A stretch of 64,000 nt of DNA from Acanthaster planci. Lineage: Eukaryota; Echinodermata; Asteroidea; Valvatida; Acanthasteridae. Numbering within the stretch: position 1 is the stretch's first letter; each line of letters opens with the position of its first letter. The notes under the pieces are model-generated. The model made no database searches and was not told the origin of the DNA. It worked only from the letters and a program-made list of their open reading frames with translations. Shown here piece by piece: positions 51,901-60,900 of the stretch. The stretch spans positions 2,135,262-2,199,261 of the forward strand of contig NW_019091406.1 of NCBI RefSeq assembly GCF_001949145.1. Direction: 5' to 3'. The position numbers were made by a program, and so were the translations under genes.

Positions 51901-54900
51901 AGAGGCCGAATACCTGTCTCCAACAAAGTCCATGTATATCTTATTCACTGGTTTACATGACTGTTAAGATATGATCACATAAAAGTGCATTAATGTACAA
52001 ATGTACATGTACATGCCTAGTGTTCAACTTCTTTGTGTGATGTCACCATCCAATATAGGTTACACAATTCAGTTTCTTGGTAATACCTTTTCTTGAAGCA
52101 GTTTTGACGATTGATGGCCTGCTGCTGGGTCACTTAACCTTTGACCTTTGAACTGCGACCAGGGGAGCACAGCCTCAAAAGTGTCTGGATTTTCCAGGGC
52201 AAAGTCGTTCCGGAAAAACACCTGTAGATGAAAGAGATTGATAGCTTTAAAATATCAACCCCCTCATGAGTGGCATACTGTACATGAATAATCTTATTAA
52301 ACTCCAACCCTGCGATATGGTACATTTCTACGTTCTGATTATTTCCTTTGAGTTGACAAGGTAAAGGCAGTTTGCCTCTTCAGCCTTACTGCTGGAGCTT
52401 AAATAAAAACACATACATTAACACTTTGAAATTGATATACAGGTAAGAAAATTTCCTTTCTAAGTTTTGTACTGTGTTGGTACACTGCACCTGTTAATAT
52501 TTACATGTAACACCTGCTCCTGTTGTGTATTGATTCATTACAGACGGCTTTCTGAAATGCACAGTATTTTCAGACGCTCAGTGCAAACGAAATGCCAACT
52601 ACTTTTATGCACTTGTTAACAAATATGACCCATTTACGTGTGCCACATACTGGTACATGTACATTCGAACATGTGGTTAAAAGCCAGTGTTTCACCATTT
52701 TAAAACATGTTTTGATCGGATAGAATATGTGTAGAAAAGGTTCATTGGCAATACAGTGGAACGCCGCTATAACCAACAAGACGGGGTCCACGCTAAATGT
52801 TCGCTACAGCAGTCGTTCAGAATAGTGAATTTAACTGCCAAACATTTCGTTGCCATGTTGCCATTATTCTCTCCATGGAACTGTTACTCATTTTGAGTTC
52901 TTCTGATCATCAGAGAGTACAGAATGAGTACACAGATGTCTCTAGAAAGGATGTATCAGCGGATATTACTTCCCAAGAAAACTTGCAATCATTTAAAGCG
53001 ACCATGAAACAGAAAGATTTTACTAAATTATACTAAAACCCTTGATATTGCACCTCAGGATTTCAATTTACCTGATTTTAAATGTTTGTTCTGCAATTTT
53101 AACCCATATATTGGAGCTTCTTTTAGTTTTTATGCTAATGCACATTTGCATATATTCATAAGCAAAACTACAGCATGATGTCATCCAAGGCACCAGGTTC
53201 AACTGTTGCACTAATTTGTGCACAGAAAATTTCTAGATTTTTTAACACTGCTATCATAGATTTCATTTCCTTTGGCAATTTATTGTTGTGTAAGTATAAT
53301 TATGACAATAGGCAAGCAAGCAACCTTTTCACTAAATGTTTTCAGATGGCAAATTTGGAGTTCGCAATTTGAACATGAAAACATGCAAACTGAACCACGT
53401 CTTCCTTGATTTACCGTACATCAAAGGAAAAGCGCCCTCACTTGTCCAAAACTGCTTGGTCAATTTGGAAAGTTTAAAAAGTGCACTTTCAATTCACGTA
53501 ACTCAAAACAAAAAGTCAAACAGTCTTCATACATGTATATTTAAGAAGAATACAGAGATACACAAAAAGTGATTCTAAGAAAAAATCATTTCATTTCCCA
53601 TAAAAAGCCCAAACCCTGTGAAATAATTTGTTCCATACATGTTTATGTGCAACGAGTTTTCTGTTGAAGGTTGTCTAGTAAAGGGTTCCATACCTGGCAC
53701 CATGTGGTACCATGTGACACCCTTTATACAAGCCTTATGAAATTGAGACTGGTGTGAAAAATAAATGTTCTTTAATTAAATTTTTCCCTGCCAAATTTTA
53801 CTTTTATGGGACATGGTATTACTCTCTGGTGGCTGCTTCATGTACATGTATGTCACTGCAGGGATAATCAGCGATGCCCATCTGTGGATTTCTTTCCGAT
53901 GTCCACACAAAATATGATTTGTTCCAAATTCATCCCAACAGCACCGTGAATCAAACAGCAGTCTAGCATCTGTTCACGTACAGTATATGTGCTACGGACA
54001 AGGGCTGTGCACAAAGAAGTTGGACGATGACAGATCCGTACATATGCCATCTTGAAAACCTATGCCCAATGTTTGATTTGCATGACATATGGTTGCTACA
54101 TGTACAGTACATGTAACACTGTAACTATAGAAATTCCAACCTTGGAACACGCTGACAAAATGTAGCGCTTGTTACAGGCAATAAAACTATATTACAGAAA
54201 TTTATGCAATTTGCCCTGGAGTGTATAAATAAACATGGAGTATATAAACAAATACATTTTATGTTAACACAGCTAATTCATTTCAAGTTCCTGTGCATCT
54301 TGCATCCAGAATCAATATGAACTTTGAACATTTCCATCCACAAAGTATCGATTTCAACAAGGGTGGCAAATGGTGAATAAGAATGGCACAGTCACGTGAC
54401 TGTCAATACTACTGGTAGTAGGTTTTGGATGGTGAGCAGGCGCATGCACGCACATGATTCACAAGTGCTGAACATACATGTACATGTATAGACACGTGCT
54501 GCTACTGTGCAGTAATCAAAAGTCACCTTAGTCAATAACATTGCCTACAGGTACATGGGCATCGTCTACAGCCAAAACGAGCAGATGAGTGGGCACTTTC
54601 TAATGACCATGAAAATCTTGGGAAAGAGCAAAACTACAAGTTTGCCGATAAGACTCACTGCAAACGTACCTTTGGGATCTGCTCCAGTTCTGTGCTACCT
54701 CGCTCTAAAAGAAAGCAACAAATATTTAAGTTATGTTGATTTACAAATATGTACATGCACAGTGGTCAAGTGGTTTGGTCTTACCTGCCCAGGGGTGCGC
54801 AATATGTAACGTTGGCATCATGATTTATTCAACACCACAAAATCTGTCATTAAATCAGTTTTAAGAATTATATTACCCATATCAACCTACATGTACATGT

Positions 54901-57900
54901 ACATGCACACAAACATGCAGCACAGAGATGTAAAATATGGCACCAGAGGCTTCCAGCCACGTACATGTACATGTATGCTGTAAGCACAGAGGTACATGTA
55001 CACTGTACATGTAAATGTATGGAATCTTCCGGTACACTTAAACAGTACACTTTAATTTGCTTTGAGACTACAAGTATGGTACATGTACAGACGAAGCTGA
55101 CCATGCTCAGCTTTAAAACCTCCTAACTGATCCATGTACGTGTAACAACGTACATGTAACTTGTGTTGAGTCCAAATTTCCACACTAGTTTCAAGCATAC
55201 AGTGCACATGTACATGTACACGTATATCATCCTATATGCACTGCTGTGTGAAACAACAGCATGTCTATGCATGTACAACACGCAGTACCAGTAACAAAAC
55301 CGGTATTTGTTAGAATGTTTGTGAAACTCAATAATGAAACAACAAGGAAATATCTCACACATTACATGTACATTCTGCAAAAAGATGAGAAAATTTTGCA
55401 CTGCTGTACAATATCTACATATAAGTTGTACGCTCATTTTTATCGATTCCGTCCGACATGTTAACATTACTCTTTATAACAAATAAAGAAAAGTGTTGAA
55501 TTTGGAAGTAATGTCATGTGTCAATNNNNNNNNNNNNNNNNNNNNNNNNNNNNNNNNNNNNNNNNNNNNNNNNNNNNNNNNNNNNNNNNNNNNNNNNNNN
55601 NNNNNNNNNNNNNNNNNNNNNNNNNNNNNNNNNNNNNNNNNNNNNNNNNNNNNNNNNNNNNNNNNNNNNNNNNNNNNNNNNNNNNNNNNNNNNNNNNNNN
55701 NNNNNNNNNNNNNNNNNNNNNNNNNNNNNNNNNNNNNNNNNNNNNNNNNNNNNNNNNNNNNNNNNNNNNNNNNNNNNNNNNNNNNNNNNNNNNNNNNNNN
55801 NNNNNNNNNNNNNNNNNNNNNNNNNNNNNNNNNNNNNNNNNNNNNNNNNNNNNNNNNNNNNNNNNNNNNNNNNNNNNNNNNNNNNNNNNNNNNNNNNNNN
55901 NNNNNNNNNNNNNNNNNNNNNNNNNNNNNNNNNNNNNNNNNNNNNNNNNNNNNNNNNNNNNNNNNNNNNNNNNNNNNNNNNNNNNNNNNNNNNNNNNNNN
56001 NNNNNNNNNNNNNNNNNNNNNNNNNNNNNNNNNNNNNNNNNNNNNNNNNNNNNNNNNNNNNNNNNNNNNNNNNNNNNNNNNNNNNNNNNNNNNNNNNNNN
56101 NNNNNNNNNNNNNNNNNNNNNNNNNNNNNNNNNNNNNNNNNNNNNNNNNNNNNNNNNNNNNNNNNNNNNNNNNNNNNNNNNNNNNNNNNNNNNNNNNNNN
56201 NNNNNNNNNNNNNNNNNNNNNNNNNNNNNNNNNNNNNNNNNNNNNNNNNNNNNNNNNNNNNNNNNNNNNNNNNNNNNNNNNNNNNNNNNNNNNNNNNNNN
56301 NNNNNNNNNNNNNNNNNNNNNNNNNNNNNNNNNNNNNNNNNNNNNNNNNNNNNNNNNTCACATATTAATCTTGTTCAAGGCTTTTAGAAATTTCACCCCT
56401 GTGATGGCCATTTTTGAAACATGCCCATGTACATTCCAGATGAACATGTACATGTGTATCCCATAATTTAATATGTGCATGACGTGTGTGAATACATCAT
56501 CTGACATGTCTGAATGATCATGCTTGGGCATAGTACATGTACATGTACAGAATGTATAAATGTACTGAATACGTGTTGAAATATTCAATCAAAATTGGCT
56601 TACATGTATGTACAGTATCTGTTAGCTGACAAAACATCCTGCTTACTACACACTAATACATGTACATGAACATCATCTGAAGCATACATTATCATGTGCA
56701 TACATGTATGTACATGTACATGTATGTATTTGACTGGAACAAAAAGCCAATCTGCTTTTTGTAATCACTTCCTCCAATTCAACCAATCTCATACCACTAG
56801 GGTGCAGCTCTTGACAGAATTTCTGTCAGTCTTTTTATCATCGGCAAGTTTTCAAAATTTGCAGTTCCACCTTTCTTTTGAAACAGGAATAATGGCTAGA
56901 ATGGCATAAACAATGGCCAAAGTCATGCCTCCTTCACACATACCGGTAGTGTCCAAGGTACATACATGTATTGGGTAGCTGGAGACATGTACATGTATAA
57001 AAGGGTTCTGATTGATTGAATACTGAATTCTACCCTCTTTTCTCAAAAGAGAGAATACATTTAGGAATGAGCTCACGCTGACGCCTGACTGGTTCATGTC
57101 TGACGATTGTTGAATTAAGTGCACATGTACACCTACATTATATGTTTGTTCTGCAACACATACTCTGATGGGCTGCACACTGCCTCCCTTGAATACAGCC
57201 TCAATGCCATATCAAATCTCAGCACAGCCAGTATGCCATCCTTCATGTCCTTACTGCCTTATGACCTCTCACTTGGGGTCGACTCATTTACACCATGGAG
57301 GAAAGAATATACTCGTGTCCATATTATGCACACACAAAAAGCACTACTTTATGTGTGTACACATACTGTACAGTAGCGTGTGCCTAAGGTCTAGAACAAT
57401 TAGACTTCAAGGATGAGAGACTTCATAGCAACTAACATGGTTTCTGAATTAAGGACACTCCCTGTCCTCAAATGTACAGTGCACAAGGACAACAGCATAC
57501 TGTCCTTGTTTACATTTGAGGACAAGAAATATTACCCTCCTTACCATTAAATCTCCAGTCAGCAGGATAGAGGTGGCCTCATTATTAAGGCATATCTACC
57601 TTTAATAACCTTTTCAGAAGAGAAAAGGCAATCGACCATGACAAATTACCATGCACACGTGCTAGTCGTACACAGCTATAATGTATCAACGACAGGTACT
57701 GCACGAACAGGATGTGCAACATTCATGAACATTTAACACAACTACAGAAAAATGTACAGACTGTATGTGTTTGTGACCCTCGCTGCCTGCATATTTTTGC
57801 TGACAGCTGAAGGCAGAAGCCTTCCTGAACACCCAAAATCCGAACTTAGCATTCGATGTCACATCCTTTACATTTGAACGACACGGGGACTTGGAAGTTC

Positions 57901-60900
57901 AGAAAATAAACAACACATTAGCCGCACAGTTCTAAATCCTGCTTAGTACCAGTAGGTGTTTGATTTTGGACAATTACCAGCATAGGATGAATGAGCCTAG
58001 TCTGTGTCATTTCCAATTAGGCAAGGAGAACTGATGATCATGTACTAAGTAAACGCAGACAGGTTCATTTGAAAGTGCACAAGTTCACTTAAAAGACAAA
58101 CCATTCATTTCAGAAATTTCAGAATTAAGTTTCCTTGAAGCCTTATTCCTGACCGGAATCCTACACATACACAATACATGTAATTGTGGGTTTTAAGTCA
58201 TTTGATCCAACAAAATAAAAGGCAGAAGTGAATGCACTATTAAACAGAAAAAAATAAAGTTAAAGATCAATCCAATACTCACACACTATCAGCAACACAC
58301 CACCACAGAATGTATCTATACATGTACAGTGTACTAGTATCAAAAGGTAGTCAGGGGGGTGGTAGTACCAGCAGGTGAATGTTGTGCATTAGGGTGACCA
58401 TGTGCTAGGCCTTCTAAATTACTGTGCACTGTTTATTTTCCAACAGTTTAAATTGCAGACACATGTAAACCATGTTTATTTCTTCAAGTTTTTTGGGTTG
58501 AAATAAAGGTAGTATTTCAAAATTATATTGCAGCAACTTGAAATGTATACATTTAAATACGTCTATGGTGGTACTTTCACAAACTTTAGCTCAGAGAAAT
58601 GGAAAACAAGTGTCGACAGGAGTTCATTGTCAAAGAATACATGCGGTAAAGAATGAACATAAAAATCTTGGACTTTACATGTACCTGCATGCATTCAGCT
58701 TATTTAGATGCATGTAAATTTACGTTACCTCTATGCATGATGTACATGTACATGTATCAACTGTGTTATTGTTGACAAAACTACTAACATTCAGAATTTT
58801 CCAAGTGTGGTGTTTCACAGAGGCTAACATTCAAATTGCCATGTTTTTCTTTAAATCATTTCACTTCAGTTCAATTCAAAAAGTATTTGAAGCCAGGAAT
58901 TGCCCACAATGGCAGCATTCTAGTTGAAAAATGATGACACAACACATACACACACATACAAACGTCAGTGATAGGCCGTTAGGTGCTGCTGGTTCCGGCC
59001 TCTCCCTTTTGATATCTATGTGTACAATGTACATGTAGTATAATAAAAAGGGGGAAATTGGGGACCAGACTCAACTAAGGGACAGAAACATCAAATTTAG
59101 TGGAGTTTTTACCTTTTAATCTGCAGACAGGACTTTGATGGTGGTCTGATGGATCTACTGATGCCGAACTGACTGATGAACCAAGCTTCTTGTGATCTTT
59201 TAAGCGCTACAGTGAAAAAAAAACAATATGACAGAAGCGAAATATTGTTTCAAAAGACTGGAGTCTCTGAGCAAGTGAAATGTATGTGATTGACATCCAA
59301 TCCAAACAGTGTTCAAGAAGTTACCAAGAGCCCCAAAAAGTAGCACTAGAAAGACAAGCTTCCTTCCTGACAACTGAATGGCAACCTGACTAATACATGT
59401 ACATGTACACTGCTTGAGAGTGCAATGCTGTTTGTCACACAAGAGTCATTATAACACAGGCCTTTCTTTAGGTATATTCGGGTAGTTCATTTTACTCTGG
59501 CCTATCGGTGATATTTGTGTGAAGGGCAGTAGTTATTGCTACACCGACGTTGTTTCAGTCGGATACCTGGTTACATGTACATGTAATTACTGTATTAAGT
59601 AATGGCTCAGATAACAAAGAGACTTAGGGACCATACTTATTGTTGGCGGGTAATCTCACATTGAGCGTTTTTAAAGAAAGTTACTGAAGTTACAGTGCAA
59701 AGTTTTGATTGGATGAATCGATATTGGAAAACCCCGTTTTGACGTCTTTCTGCTACGTGTACACTTAGTCTGCCAATACATTGTGTTTGTAAGCCTGTAC
59801 TCAGCAAAGTCGTAAGTTGTTTGGCTGCATACATATACATGTACATGTACCTTTCATTAAAACATTCAGCCCTCAGTTTTCAATCCATTGCAAACTACAT
59901 TTATTTACATGTACATGTAGGTCGATTTGTCCTCCATTTTAGCACATGTAATTATGTTTTTTTATGTACATTTATTGTGTTTATCTTATTAGAGCCTGAT
60001 TAATTACCACCCTTTCATGTGAGGTGTAATTTTCACAACCTGATATCACGTTGTGCTTTAATTTGGTTAATTCCAGATTAAACCTAGTTAAGTTCCACAT
60101 GGTGACAATGATGATATGTGTGGGAAGTGTCAATGACTCAGTGAAAGTGTAGGTTAATTTTTGCAGATGGGATAGCAGAGAGCGTTACAGTCATTCATAA
60201 ATTTAGCAAAAGTTTCGCAAGTTTTTATCAGATCTGTTGGTGTACATGAACATGTACAGGTGGATCTGTACAAGTGGTTCCCTCAGAATGACTCCCTACC
60301 ATGTTATAGGAAACATTACCAAAGACCAACTCCATGGGGTCTATTCTACAAATACTGACTGCTTCAAGTGGTGTAGTAAAACTTACATGTACCTTTCAAG
60401 GGAATCCATGGAACATTCTATTTTTGCAGACGAAACTAGAATTCTCCATGGATCACATAGAGAAAGACGAATTTTCTGTATTTCAGGTTTACATGTCTAT
60501 TTCACTTCTTTCCATTAAAAAGCAAATACAAGTACGTGTACATGTAAAAGTAAATTTGATAAAATTAGTGTTGTGCTTGTGTTGCATCATTATCCTCTTT
60601 TTCTTATCGATCTGTTTGCAGTGCTGAATAACTTAAAAAGGCTCTCCAACATTCGAAAACCAGACACTGGATGACTCCTACACTTTGACTATTGGTAAAT
60701 ATACAGCATATCAAAGTGGCTAATATACATGTACATGTACACATACATGTATCACGGTAGGTGTAGCAGGTTGAATTGCACTTTCAGTCAATCCTGTGCA
60801 AAATTTTCAGTTTTACTTGGCCTTTTCAAAACAATATTCCACAACAATAAATAAGAAAAGATGACTGACTGATGGCAGCCGGATTGACAATTTCATATAG

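Larger units (their letters stand above)
54470..60755. repeat. Field of ACATGT microsatellite tracts
   Basis: Short perfect or near-perfect alternations of ACATGT/TACATG occur repeatedly, for example at about 54474, 54889, 54960, 55205, 56533, 56703, 56986, 58740, 59394, 59573, 59836, 59907 and 60725. The same motif is sparse in the dynein half of the window. The self-complementary unit can form hairpins, and the density around the gap may explain the assembly failure. Confidence 0.85.

Noticed and set aside
52139-52146. A possible splice donor (GGTCAAAG) splitting VPS54 exon 5
   Set aside because: Using it breaks the frame to exon 6, whereas reading through gives SSKLLQEK, which matches VPS54. 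The exon is continuous to 52087.
55474-56466. Open frames of about 290-316 codons
   Set aside because: They consist of translated n and exist only because the gap contains no stops.
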